DNA of 64,000 bases, taken from contig JACFNC010000002.1 of the NCBI GenBank assembly GCA_019455065.1, forward strand, positions 271,544 through 335,543, written 5' to 3'. The stretch is from Rhodospirillales bacterium (lineage in GTDB: Bacteria > Pseudomonadota > Alphaproteobacteria > Rhodospirillales > Magnetospirillaceae). The position numbers were made by a program, and so were the translations under genes. The stretch's first letter is position 1. Each line of letters opens with the position of its first letter. This document shows, one piece after another, positions 10,595 to 19,003 of the stretch. The notes beneath the pieces are model-generated. The model had not been told where the DNA came from, ran no database searches, and saw only the letters and a program-made list of their open reading frames with translations.

Positions 10595-11458
10595 ATGGAC
10601 CAGCGCGTCATCGATCTCTACGACGAATACACCCACGTCCACCTTGACAGGCGGCTGTTCCTCGACCGCCTTGCCCGGCTGACCGGCGGCGCGGCGGCGG
10701 CGATGGCGCTGCTGCCGCTGCTCGAAGCCCGCAACGCCGTCGCCCAGGTGGCCGAGGGCGACCCAGGGCTGCATACCGAGACCACCGGCTTCGCTGCCCC
10801 GACCGGCCAGATCACGGGCTATCTCGCCCGCCCCCGGCCTTCGGGACCGCCGCTGCCGGGTGTGGTGGTGATTCACGAGAACCGCGGCCTTACCCCATAC
10901 ATCCGCGACGTGGCGCGGCGCCTGGCCACGTCCGGCTACGTGGCCTTCGCGCCGGACTTGTTGTCGCCCATGGGCGGCACGCCGGCCGATCCCGACATCG
11001 CCCGTGACATGATCGGCAAGCTCGACCGTTCGGAGACGGTCGCCAACGCCAGGGCCGCCGTTGAATGGCTGCGCGGCCGCGATGACACCACGCGGCGGGC
11101 GGGCATGGTCGGATTCTGCTGGGGCGGCGGGCTGATCGGGCAGGTCGCGGCGGCGGCGCCGGACCTCGACGCCGCCGTGGTCTTCTATGGCGCCCCTCCC
11201 GAGCCCGCCAAGGCGGCCGCCATCAAGGCGCCGCTGCTGCTCCACTACGCCGGGCTCGACGAGCGCATCAACGCGCAGGTGCCGGCGTTCCGCGAAGCCC
11301 TCGACAAGACCGGGGTGACCTACGAATTGCACATGTACGAGGGCGCCAACCACGCCTTCCACAACGACGGCTCGCCGGCCCGCTACCACCCCGAGGCGGC
11401 GCGCCTCGCCTGGCAACGCACGCTCGCCTTCTTCGAGCGGACGCTGAGACAGGGGTAA
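10595..11458 (+). CDS. Exported dienelactone hydrolase-family protein
   Basis: An alpha/beta-hydrolase (287 residues) of the dienelactone hydrolase family. The nucleophile is Cys in GFCWGGGL, with Asp in GLDERINAQ and His in EGANHAFHND completing the triad. Residues about 25-52 form a twin-arginine-type signal (DRRLFLDRLARLTGG followed by an Ala-rich stretch to NAVAQ), which suggests export of the folded protein. The ATG at 10595 lies 7 bases after GGGAGGA and is preferred over an upstream in-frame ATG. The substrate is unknown; with aromatic catabolism elsewhere in the window a lactone is plausible but unproven. Confidence 0.87.
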   Translation: MDQRVIDLYDEYTHVHLDRRLFLDRLARLTGGAAAAMALLPLLEARNAVAQVAEGDPGLHTETTGFAAPTGQITGYLARPRPSGPPLPGVVVIHENRGLTPYIRDVARRLATSGYVAFAPDLLSPMGGTPADPDIARDMIGKLDRSETVANARAAVEWLRGRDDTTRRAGMVGFCWGGGLIGQVAAAAPDLDAAVVFYGAPPEPAKAAAIKAPLLLHYAGLDERINAQVPAFREALDKTGVTYELHMYEGANHAFHNDGSPARYHPEAARLAWQRTLAFFERTLRQG

Positions 11459-11512
11459 GCCGCTGACAGACGGGAGAACGATCGCTGGAGGCTTGCGAGA
11501 CCGCGGGAGTCA

Positions 11513-11534
11513 GACTAGACTAGTCCGTCTAGTC
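11513..11534. promoter_or_regulatory. Perfect palindrome before the toxin-antitoxin genes
   Basis: GACTAGAC, six-base spacer TAGTCC, then GTCTAGTC: two perfect 8-base arms. It ends one base before the AGGAG ribosome site of the antitoxin gene, the usual place for an operator bound by an antitoxin or toxin-antitoxin complex. Confidence 0.7.
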
Positions 11535-11545
11535 AGGAGCCTTCG

Positions 11546-11806
11546 ATGTCCCGCAAATGGCAACTACAAGACGCCAAGGCCAAGTTGAGCGAGGTCGTCA
11601 CGCGCGCCCAAACCGAGGGGCCGCAGATCGTCACCTATCGCGGCGTCGACAGGGCCGTCGTGTTGTCGATCGAGGAATATCGCCGCCTCGAAGCCAACCG
11701 GCCCTCGCTGCTCGATTACCTCATGGCCGGGCCGAAGCTCGATGACGATGCCATCGCCAGTATCAACGACCGGTCCCGCGACACCGGCCGGACCGTCGAT
11801 CTGTGA
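11546..11806 (+). CDS. Phd/YefM-type antitoxin
   Basis: An 86-residue DNA-binding antitoxin of the Phd/YefM fold. The N-terminal part WQLQDAKAKLSEVVTRAQ and IVTYRGVDRAVVLSIEEYRRL is the dimer and DNA-binding domain; the C-terminal part is polar and would wrap the toxin. It starts 11 bases after AGGAG and follows a perfect palindrome. Its stop overlaps the GTG of the downstream PIN toxin (GTGA), the standard coupled arrangement that keeps antitoxin in excess. Confidence 0.88.
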   Translation: MSRKWQLQDAKAKLSEVVTRAQTEGPQIVTYRGVDRAVVLSIEEYRRLEANRPSLLDYLMAGPKLDDDAIASINDRSRDTGRTVDL

Positions 11807-12213
11807 GCTACCTTCTCGACACCAACGTCGTCTCGGAACTGCGGCGCAGGGTCCCCGAACCCAAGGTGCTGGCCTGGTTCGGCCGCGCCGACCCCGAGCG
11901 CCTGTATCTCAGTGTTCTGACGTTGGGCGAGATCGCCAAGGGCGCCGCCAGCCTGTCCCGGCGCGATCCAGCGGCCGGGGGATCGTTACGCGGCTGGCTG
12001 GATGGCCTGCGTGCGCACTACGCCGACCGCCTGATCGGCATCGATGCCTTGGTCGCCGAGGAATGGGGCCGCCTCTCTGCCGCCCGTACGCTGCCCGTGA
12101 TCGACGGCCTGCTGGCCGCCACCGCGCTGGTCCACGGTCTGGCCCTGGTGACCCGCAACGGCAGCGACGTCGTCGACACCGGCGTTGCCGTGATCAATCC
12201 GTGGCAAGCCTGA
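11803..12213 (+). CDS. PIN-domain toxin (VapC/FitB type)
   Basis: A 136-residue PIN ribonuclease, the toxin partner of the preceding antitoxin. Acidic metal-binding residues are in place: D6 in LLDTN, E43 in LTLGEIAKG, D101 in PVIDGLLAATA and N119/D122 in VTRNGSDV. It starts at GTG, overlapping the antitoxin stop. The family cleaves RNA, often tRNA or rRNA. The stop lies 11 bases from the end of the convergent aldehyde dehydrogenase gene. The locus is intact and probably functional. Confidence 0.9.
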   Translation: MSYLLDTNVVSELRRRVPEPKVLAWFGRADPERLYLSVLTLGEIAKGAASLSRRDPAAGGSLRGWLDGLRAHYADRLIGIDALVAEEWGRLSAARTLPVIDGLLAATALVHGLALVTRNGSDVVDTGVAVINPWQA

Positions 12214-12224
12214 AGGCGGCGCCC

Positions 12225-13679
12225 TTACAGCCCGCCCAAACACATGTACTTGATCTCCAGGAATTCCTCGATGCCGTACTTGCTGCCTTCGCGGCCGAGG
12301 CCGGATTCCTTGACGCCGCCGAAGGGGGCGACTTCGGTGGAGATGATGCCCTCGTTGATGCCGACGATGCCGTACTCCAAGGCTTCCGCAACCCGCCACA
12401 CGCGGCCGACGTCGCGGCTGTAGAAATACGCGGCGAGGCCGAATTCGGTGTCGTTGGCCATCCGCACCGCCTCCTCCTCGGTACGGAAGCGAAACAAGGG
12501 CGCCACCGGGCCGAAGGTCTCCTCGCGGGCGCACAGCATCTCGGGCGAGGCGTCGGCGATGATGGTCGGCTCGAAGAAGGTGCCGCCCAGGGCATGGCGT
12601 TTGCCGCCGGTGACGATGCGCCCGCCCTTGGACTGCGCGTCGGCGATGTGGCTTTCCACCTTCTCCACCGCCTGCATGTTGATCAGCGGCCCCTGCTGCG
12701 CCTCGCCGGCGAGGCCGGGGCCGACCTTCAGCCTGCCGACCGCGGCCGCCAGCTTCTCGGCGAAGGCGTCGTAGACCCCGTCCTGCACCAGCAGACGGTT
12801 GGCGCACACGCAGGTCTGGCCGGTGTTGCGGTATTTCGAGGCCATGGCGCCGGCCACCGCGGCGTCGAGGTCGGCGTCGTCAAAGACGATGAAGGGAGCG
12901 TTCCCGCCCAGCTCCAGCGATATCTTCTTCACCGTGCCGGCGCATTGCCGCATCAGCAGCTTGCCGACCTCGGTCGAGCCGGTGAAGGACAGTTTGCGCA
13001 CGATCGGGTTGGCGGTCAGCTCGCCGCCCACCGCCGCCGGATCGCCGGCGGTCACCACGTTGAACACGCCGGCCGGCATCCCCGCCCGCACCGCCAGCTC
13101 GGCCAGGGCCAGGGCGGACAGCGGCGTATCCTCGGCCGGCTTGACCACCACCGTGCAACCCGCCGCGAGCGCCGGGGCGCATTTGCGGGTGATCATGGCG
13201 TTGGGGAAGTTCCAGGGCGTGATCGCCGCCACCACGCCCACCGGCTGCTTCAGCACCACGATCCGCTTGTCGCGACCATGCGAGGGGATGATGTCGCCAT
13301 AGGCGCGCTTGCCCTCCTCGGCGAACCACTCGACGAAGGCGGCGCCATAGGCGATCTCGCCGCGCGCCTCGGCCAGCGGCTTGCCCTGCTCGGCGGTCAT
13401 CAGCACCGCCAGATCCTCCTGGTTGGCCATCATCAGCTCGTACCAGCGGCGCAGCACGGCGGCCCGCTCCTTGGCGGTGCGGGCGCGCCATTCGGGCAGG
13501 GCCCGGTCGGCGGCGATGACGGCGCGGCGCGCCTCGGCGGCGCCCATGGCGGGCACCCGGGCGAGAACCGTGCCGTCGGCGGGATTGGTGACGGCAAAGG
13601 TGGCGCCCTCGTCGGCCTCGACCCAGGCGCCGTCGATGAACGCGCCGGTCCGCAGCAGGGAAGGATCTTGCAGATGCAT
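12225..13679 (-). CDS. gabD: Succinate-semialdehyde dehydrogenase-type aldehyde dehydrogenase
   Basis: NAD(P)-dependent aldehyde dehydrogenase of 484 residues. The catalytic Cys is in [11 protein letters not shown], the general base Glu in [13 protein letters not shown], the Asn in [10 protein letters not shown] and the cofactor loop in [12 protein letters not shown]. Overall it is closest to GabD (succinate semialdehyde to succinate); glutarate semialdehyde is an alternative. The ATG at 13679 has AGAGGAC upstream, and the longer in-frame reading is not needed. A FadR-like palindrome lies 43 bases upstream. Confidence 0.88.
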   Translation of the reverse strand: MHLQDPSLLRTGAFIDGAWVEADEGATFAVTNPADGTVLARVPAMGAAEARRAVIAADRALPEWRARTAKERAAVLRRWYELMMANQEDLAVLMTAEQGKPLAEARGEIAYGAAFVEWFAEEGKRAYGDIIPSHGRDKRIVVLKQPVGVVAAITPWNFPNAMITRKCAPALAAGCTVVVKPAEDTPLSALALAELAVRAGMPAGVFNVVTAGDPAAVGGELTANPIVRKLSFTGSTEVGKLLMRQCAGTVKKISLELGGNAPFIVFDDADLDAAVAGAMASKYRNTGQTCVCANRLLVQDGVYDAFAEKLAAAVGRLKVGPGLAGEAQQGPLINMQAVEKVESHIADAQSKGGRIVTGGKRHALGGTFFEPTIIADASPEMLCAREETFGPVAPLFRFRTEEEAVRMANDTEFGLAAYFYSRDVGRVWRVAEALEYGIVGINEGIISTEVAPFGGVKESGLGREGSKYGIEEFLEIKYMCLGGL

Positions 13680-13721
13680 CGAGTTGTCCTCTTTCGCTGG
13701 CGCAACATGGTCATTTCGGAT

Positions 13722-13732
13722 TGGTCCTACCA
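13722..13732. promoter_or_regulatory. FadR/GntR-type operator-like palindrome
   Basis: TGGTCCTACCA, a perfect match to the TGGT-N3-ACCA pattern bound by FadR-subfamily GntR regulators. It lies in the 118-bp region between the divergent gabD and DUF3618 genes. No regulator for it is adjacent; whether it is bound is inference. Confidence 0.45.
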
Positions 13733-13797
13733 CACAGGGCGGTCGGGAACCAGTGCAACGCCGCGTTGTTGACGTGGTGTCCCGAAGGAGGTTGACA

Positions 13798-14271
13798 ATG
13801 CCCAACCGCTCCCCCGAAACGATCGAGCAGGATATCGAAGACACCCGACGCCGGGCCGAGGAGACCGTGGCCGCGTTGGAGCGCAAGCTGTCGCCACGCC
13901 GCATCGCCGGCCAGGTGGGCGAGAACCTCCGCAACAGCTCGTACATGCGCTCGATGGTCCGCTCCGCCGGCGACAGCCCGGTGGCGCTGCTGCTGATCGC
14001 CGCCGGCCTCGGCCTGCTTGCCTACAACAGCGTGCGCCGCCGCCAGATGGAGGAGGAAGGGGAGGAACTGGTGTTTGGCGGCCCGCCCCTGCCCGGACCC
14101 CGCGCCGAACAGGTGCTGCCGGCCGAAGGCGACGAACGCTTCCGCCATCACCGCCACATTGCCGACTCGCGACCTGGCGCCGAACCGTCGCCACCTCCCG
14201 GGCCCGACCGTCTGCTGGGCCGTCGCAAATCCCGCAAATCGGCGGCCGAAAGCGCCCAGGTGTTCCGGTAA
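13798..14271 (+). CDS. DUF3618-family single-pass membrane protein
   Basis: A 157-residue protein beginning with the DUF3618 signature: [23 protein letters not shown] followed by SPRRI, a short amphipathic helix. One membrane segment is seen at about 61-78 ([17 protein letters not shown]). The C-terminal half is charged and Pro-rich. The family is common in Alphaproteobacteria and of unknown function. A strong AAGGAGG lies just before the ATG. It heads a rightward group with a coiled-coil protein and slyX. Confidence 0.82.
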   Translation: MPNRSPETIEQDIEDTRRRAEETVAALERKLSPRRIAGQVGENLRNSSYMRSMVRSAGDSPVALLLIAAGLGLLAYNSVRRRQMEEEGEELVFGGPPLPGPRAEQVLPAEGDERFRHHRHIADSRPGAEPSPPPGPDRLLGRRKSRKSAAESAQVFR

Positions 14272-14382
14272 GGTCGACCTTCCCCGTCCGAAGCGATCGG
14301 CGGCGTCGGCGCCGGTCGCATCGTCGCGCTTGCATGCGGGCGGAAATCCTTTATGTCCGGGGGCAGGACGAGAGGAGTGGCG

Positions 14383-14733
14383 ATGACCAGAAAGACATCC
14401 GAGAGCTTCGAGAGCCTGCTGGCCGACGACGAGGTTTCCCGCCTGCGTGCCGAAAACGAGGAGCTTCGCGAAGAGATCGAGGCGCTGACCCGTGAACTGG
14501 CGGTGGAGACCTGCCACGCCGCCGGCCTTGCGGCCCAGATCCAGGCGCTGATCGTCGAGAGCGACGCCTGCGCCGACAAGGCGGCCCATCCCCTCGTGCA
14601 GCGGGCCGACTATCGCCACAGCCGCACCGGCGAGGCCATGCGAAAGACCCGCTCCTACCCCCTGTACCGCGCCGCCTTTGATGCCGAGGCCGAGCGGCAG
14701 GGCCTCGACGAGCCCGAGCAGTACCGGGCCTGA
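14383..14733 (+). CDS. Small coiled-coil protein, function unknown
   Basis: A 116-residue soluble protein. Residues about 14-50 form a charged heptad-rich coiled coil (SRLRAENEELREEIEALTREL), followed by an Ala-rich segment and a basic C-terminus (SYPLYRAAFDAEAERQGL). The ATG at 14383 is preferred to an in-frame ATG ten codons earlier because AGAGGAG lies 7 bases before it. I recognise no named family. It ends 8 bases before slyX on the same strand. Confidence 0.65.
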   Translation: MTRKTSESFESLLADDEVSRLRAENEELREEIEALTRELAVETCHAAGLAAQIQALIVESDACADKAAHPLVQRADYRHSRTGEAMRKTRSYPLYRAAFDAEAERQGLDEPEQYRA

Positions 14734-14741
14734 CCCGCACC

Positions 14742-14957
14742 ATGGACGCGGCCGCCGAAGCCCGCATCACCGAGCTGGAACGCAGGCTCGCCCACCATGA
14801 GCGCATGGCCGACGACCTGTCGGCGGTGCTGGCCGCGCAGGGGCGGACCATCGACCTGCTGAAAGCCCAGGTGGCGCGCCTGCGCGAACGGCTCACCGAC
14901 GTGGAAGAGGGCTGGGAACCCTCGCCCCAGGACGCCAAGCCGCCGCCGCATTACTAG
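14742..14957 (+). CDS. slyX: SlyX-family protein
   Basis: A 71-residue coiled-coil protein. The heptad pattern ITELERRLAHHERMADDL and the closing KPPPHY tail are typical of SlyX. The family's function is unknown in spite of its name from lysis-gene suppression work. It probably shares a transcript with the preceding coiled-coil gene, and ends 47 bases from the convergent glmS. Confidence 0.88.
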   Translation: MDAAAEARITELERRLAHHERMADDLSAVLAAQGRTIDLLKAQVARLRERLTDVEEGWEPSPQDAKPPPHY

Positions 14958-15004
14958 GGCCGCTCCCTCACCCTCCCCGACCGCCGGCGGCGAGGCCCCT
15001 CCCC

Positions 15005-16828
15005 CTACTCCACCGTCACGCTCTTCGCCAGGTTGCGCGGCTGGTCGACGTCGGTGCCCTTGGCCACCGCCACGTGGTAGGCCAGCAGCTGCACCGGCAG
15101 GGCGTAGAGGATGGGGGCGACGAAGGGGTGCAGCTCGGGCAGGGTCACGCTGGCCGCCGGCCTGGTGCCGATGCGCTCGACGCCCTGGTGATCGGACAGC
15201 AGCACGACGCGGCCGCCGCGCGCCACCACCTCCTGCAGGTTGGAGGCGGTCTTGTCGTAAAGCTCGTCGGAGGGGGCTATGACGATCACCGGCACGGTCT
15301 CGTCGATGAGGGCGATGGGCCCGTGCTTCATCTCGCCCGCCGGATAGCCTTCGGCGTGGATGTAGGAGATCTCCTTAAGCTTCAGCGCGCCCTCCAGCGC
15401 GATCGGATAGGCGGTGCCGCGCCCCAGATAGAGCACGTCGCGGGCGTCGGCGATCTCGCCGGCGATCTCGCGCAGGCGTTCGTCGTGGGCCAGCACCTCG
15501 GCGGCGCGCGCCGGCACCTCGGCCAAAGCCTGGCTCAGGCGCCCCTCGGCCGCCTGGTCGATGGCGCCGCGCGCCCGCGCCATGGCGATGACCATGCAGG
15601 CCAGCGCGGTGAGCTGGGTGGTGAAGGCCTTGGTGGAGGCGACGCCGATCTCCGGCCCGGCGACCGTGTAGAGGGCGGCGTGCGCCTCGCGGGCGATGGT
15701 GCTTTCCGGCACGTTGACCAGGGCCACCGCGTGCTGGCCGTGCTCCTTGCAGAAGCGCAGCGCCGCCAGGGTGTCGGCGGTCTCGCCCGATTGCGAGATG
15801 AACAGCGCCATGCCGCCGGGCTGCATCGCCGGATTGCGGTAACGGAACTCGGAGGCGACGTCGACCTCGACCGGCAGGCGCGCGATGCGCTCGAACCAGT
15901 AGCGCGCCACCAGCCCGGCGTAATACGAAGTGCCGCAGGCGACGATGGTCAGCCGCGGCACCGCCGCCAGATCGAACGGCAACTCCGGCAGCGTGATCGT
16001 GCGCGTGACCGGGTTGAACATGGTGTTCAGGGTCTCGCCGATAACCTGCGGCTGCTCATAGATCTCCTTGAGCATGAAGTGGCGGTGCTCGCCCTTGCCG
16101 ATCAGCGCCCCGGACAGCGCCGTCTGGCGCACCGCGCGCTCCACCTGCACGCCGTCGCGGTCGCGGATGACCACCGAATCGGCCGTGATCACCGCCCAGT
16201 CGCCGTCCTCGAGATAGGTGATGCGCTGGGTCATCGGCGCCAGGGCCAGGGCGTCGGAGCCGAGGAACATCTCGCCGTCGCCATAGCCGATGGCGAGCGG
16301 GCTGCCGCGGCGGGCGGCGATCATCATGTCGTGGCGCCCGGCAAAGATGAGGCCGAGCGCGAAGGCCCCCTCCAGCCGCTCGAGGGCCATCGCGGTCGCC
16401 TCCTCGGGCGTACGGCCCTGGGCGAGATGATGGTCGACGAGCTGCACCACGGCCTCGGTGTCGGTGTCGCTCTCGAACGCGTTGCCCAGCGCCACCAGCT
16501 CGTCGCGCAGTTCCTTGAAGTTCTCGATGATGCCGTTGTGGACGACGGCGACGCGTTTTGTGGCGTGCGGGTGCGCGTTGGTCTCGTTGGGCACGCCGTG
16601 GGTGGCCCAGCGGGTATGGCCGATGCCGATGGTGCCGCCGACCGGCCGCCGTTCCAGCAGCGCCTCCAGATTGGCGAGCTTGCCCTCGGCGCGGCGGCGC
16701 TCGATACGGCCGTCGACCAGGGTGGCCACGCCGGCCGAATCGTAGCCGCGATACTCCAGCCGCTTCAGCCCCTCGACCAGACGCGGCGCGACCTCCCGAC
16801 TGCCGATGATGCCGACGATCCCGCACAT
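15005..16828 (-). CDS. glmS: Glutamine--fructose-6-phosphate aminotransferase (isomerizing)
   Basis: Makes glucosamine-6-phosphate, the entry to peptidoglycan and lipopolysaccharide amino sugars. The N-terminal glutaminase begins MCGIVGIIG with the catalytic Cys2; TRWATHG and HNGIIENF follow. Two sugar-isomerase (SIS) domains are visible, with CGTSYYA, SQSGETADTL and the C-terminal AKSVTVE. At 607 residues it is normal length. It lies 5 bases after glmU in a glmU-glmS operon covering two steps of UDP-GlcNAc synthesis. Confidence 0.97.
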   Translation of the reverse strand: MCGIVGIIGSREVAPRLVEGLKRLEYRGYDSAGVATLVDGRIERRRAEGKLANLEALLERRPVGGTIGIGHTRWATHGVPNETNAHPHATKRVAVVHNGIIENFKELRDELVALGNAFESDTDTEAVVQLVDHHLAQGRTPEEATAMALERLEGAFALGLIFAGRHDMMIAARRGSPLAIGYGDGEMFLGSDALALAPMTQRITYLEDGDWAVITADSVVIRDRDGVQVERAVRQTALSGALIGKGEHRHFMLKEIYEQPQVIGETLNTMFNPVTRTITLPELPFDLAAVPRLTIVACGTSYYAGLVARYWFERIARLPVEVDVASEFRYRNPAMQPGGMALFISQSGETADTLAALRFCKEHGQHAVALVNVPESTIAREAHAALYTVAGPEIGVASTKAFTTQLTALACMVIAMARARGAIDQAAEGRLSQALAEVPARAAEVLAHDERLREIAGEIADARDVLYLGRGTAYPIALEGALKLKEISYIHAEGYPAGEMKHGPIALIDETVPVIVIAPSDELYDKTASNLQEVVARGGRVVLLSDHQGVERIGTRPAASVTLPELHPFVAPILYALPVQLLAYHVAVAKGTDVDQPRNLAKSVTVE

Positions 16829-16833
16829 GGCCG

Positions 16834-18207
16834 CTAGTCCTTCCCCTCGCCGTCCTTGCGGCGCGCCTCCTTCGCGGCCTGGCGCTTGGCGCGGAAGCGC
16901 TCGGCCCAGCCGGGCAACTCCATCTGCGCGCCGCGCGCCACCGCCAGGGCGCCGGGCGCCACGTCCTTTGTGATCACCGACCCGGCCCCGATCACCGCGC
17001 CGGCGCCCACGGACACCGGCGCCACCAGCGAGGTGTTCGAGCCGACGAAGGCGCCCGGCCCGATGTCGGTGAAATGCTTGCCGAAGCCGTCGTAGTTGCA
17101 GGTGATGGTGCCGGCCCCGACGTTGGCGCCGGCGCCGACGCGGGCGTCGCCGACATAGGTCAGGTGGTTGACCTTGGCGCCGGCCTCGACCGTCGCCTTC
17201 TTGACCTCGACGAAGTTGCCGATGTGGGCGCCGGCGCCGATCACGGCGCCCGGCCGCAGGCGCGCGAACGGGCCGATGATCGCCCCGTCCTCGATCACCG
17301 CCTCGGTGATGTGGCAGAAGCCGTTGATGACCACCCCGTCGCCGACGGTGACGCGAGGGCCGAACACGACGTTGGGATGGATGGTGACGTCGCGGCCGAC
17401 CCGGGTGTCATGGGTGAACCAGACGGTGGCGGGGTCGACAAGCGTCGCTCCGCCTTCCATCGCCGCCTCGCGCAGACGGCTTTGGGCCACCGCCTCGGCG
17501 CGCGCCAATTCGGCACGCGAGTTGATGCCGAGAAGCTCCTCCTCCTCTCCGTCGACCCAGCCGCAGAGCAGGCCGTCGCCGCGCGCCAGGGCGACGATGT
17601 CGGTGAGGTAGTATTCGCCCTTGGCGTTGGCGTTTCGCAGGCGGTCGACAAGGCCGAACAGCCGAGGTCCGTCGATGGCCATGACGCCGGAATTGCACAG
17701 GCTCAGGGTCGCCCGCTGCTCGGGGGTCGCGTCGCGGTGCTCGACGATGGCTTCCAGCCCCGCCCGGCCGATCACCAGCCGCCCGTATTCGCCGCCTCCC
17801 GCCGGCACGAAGCCCAGCACCACCACGGCCGGATGCGGTGCGGCCCGGCGCTCGGCCAGCAGGCGCCGCAGCGTCTCGACCCGGATCAGCGGGGTATCGC
17901 CGTAAAGAACGAGAACGTCGCCGTCGAAGTCGCCGAGCGGTTCGCGGGCGCATCCCACGGCATGGCCGGTGCCCAGCCGCTCTTCCTGGACCACCGTGGC
18001 GTGCGGCGCCACCGCCGCCGACACGGCCTCCATGCCGGGGCCGACCACGACCACGACTCGCTCGGGCCGCAGCTCCGCGACCGTGGCCAGAAGGTGGGCG
18101 ACCATCGGCCGGCCCGCCACCGGGTGCAGCACCTTCGGCATTGCCGATTTCATCCGCGTTCCCTGGCCAGCGGCGAGGACGATTACGGCAAGCTTCCCTT
18201 CGCTCAT
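16834..18207 (-). CDS. glmU: Bifunctional UDP-GlcNAc pyrophosphorylase / GlcN-1-P acetyltransferase
   Basis: Last two steps of UDP-N-acetylglucosamine synthesis. The N-terminal nucleotidyltransferase has LAAGQGTRMKSAMPKVLH; the C-terminal left-handed beta-helix has hexapeptide repeats (VIGAGAHIGNFVEVKKA, GAGTITCNYDG). The ATG at 18207 starts MSEGKLAVIVLAAG, giving 457 residues; an in-frame extension to 18255 is unlikely. It is divergent from gph by 94 bases and upstream of glmS. Confidence 0.96.
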   Translation of the reverse strand: MSEGKLAVIVLAAGQGTRMKSAMPKVLHPVAGRPMVAHLLATVAELRPERVVVVVGPGMEAVSAAVAPHATVVQEERLGTGHAVGCAREPLGDFDGDVLVLYGDTPLIRVETLRRLLAERRAAPHPAVVVLGFVPAGGGEYGRLVIGRAGLEAIVEHRDATPEQRATLSLCNSGVMAIDGPRLFGLVDRLRNANAKGEYYLTDIVALARGDGLLCGWVDGEEEELLGINSRAELARAEAVAQSRLREAAMEGGATLVDPATVWFTHDTRVGRDVTIHPNVVFGPRVTVGDGVVINGFCHITEAVIEDGAIIGPFARLRPGAVIGAGAHIGNFVEVKKATVEAGAKVNHLTYVGDARVGAGANVGAGTITCNYDGFGKHFTDIGPGAFVGSNTSLVAPVSVGAGAVIGAGSVITKDVAPGALAVARGAQMELPGWAERFRAKRQAAKEARRKDGEGKD

Positions 18208-18301
18208 GTCAGAAATGCCGAAGCAGATGTTGCGGAACGGCGGGCAAGGTGCCACAAAAGCCTGACTCCAGCCAATTCAATCTTTGTTACGAACGATTGC
18301 G

Positions 18302-19003
18302 ATGACCGCCTCGCCCGCGCGCCCGTGCATCCTTTTCGACCTCGACGGCACCCTGGTCGACAGCTTGCCGGACCTCTCCCATGCGCTCAACGTCATGCTG
18401 ACGCGGCTGGGCCGCCGGGCCCTGGCGGCCAAGGAGGTGCGACTGATGGTCGGCGACGGCGCCGCAACGCTCGTCGAACGGGCGCTGACCGCGACCGGAG
18501 GCCTGGCCCATGGCTCGCTGTCCGATCACACCCGGCACTTTCTCGAGATCTACGAAGGAGGGCCGGCCGACCGAACGCGGCCCTATCCGGGCGCCGACCG
18601 GACCCTGGAACATCTGCGCGCGAGCGGCTATCTCATGGCGGTGTGCACGAACAAGCCGTACGCCCCCAGCATCGCCATTCTCGAAGCCCTCGGGCTGCGG
18701 CGGTTCTTTGGCGCCGTGGTCGGGGGCGACAGCATAGCGGGCGTGAAGAAGCCCGACCCGCGCATGGTGGTTGCCGCCCTCGAGGCCCTGGACGCCTCGT
18801 CCGCGCGGGCGCTGTTCGTCGGCGACAGCGGCAACGACGTGTTCGCCGCGCGCGCCGCCGGCCTGCCCGTGGTCGCGGTGACCTTCGGCTATTCCCGGGT
18901 GCCGGTCGCCGATTTGGGCGCCGACGCGACGATCGACGCCCTGGCGGAACTCCCTGGTCTGGCGGACCGCCTGCTGGCCGCGACGGCGGCGGGCTTCCCG
19001 TGA
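18302..19003 (+). CDS. gph: Phosphoglycolate phosphatase (HAD family)
   Basis: HAD hydrolase of 233 residues that removes phosphate from 2-phosphoglycolate. Motif I is FDLDGTLVDS with the nucleophile Asp, motif II is VCTNKPY, the Lys is in GVKKPDPRM, and motif III is FVGDSGNDV. The alpha-helical cap lies between motifs I and II. I use the ATG at 18302; an in-frame TTG is found six codons earlier. The stop overlaps the GTG of the following FAD oxidase (GTGA), so the two are translationally coupled. Confidence 0.9.
   Translation: MTASPARPCILFDLDGTLVDSLPDLSHALNVMLTRLGRRALAAKEVRLMVGDGAATLVERALTATGGLAHGSLSDHTRHFLEIYEGGPADRTRPYPGADRTLEHLRASGYLMAVCTNKPYAPSIAILEALGLRRFFGAVVGGDSIAGVKKPDPRMVVAALEALDASSARALFVGDSGNDVFAARAAGLPVVAVTFGYSRVPVADLGADATIDALAELPGLADRLLAATAAGFP

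Noticed and set aside
14958..15004. GC-rich gap between slyX and glmS as a terminator
   Set aside because: No stable stem with a T-run on either strand.
17074..18999. A very long rightward open frame opposite glmU continuing into the FAD oxidase gene
   Set aside because: It lies antisense to glmU and its product is Arg/Asp/Gly-biased without domains; the real gene begins at GTG 19000.
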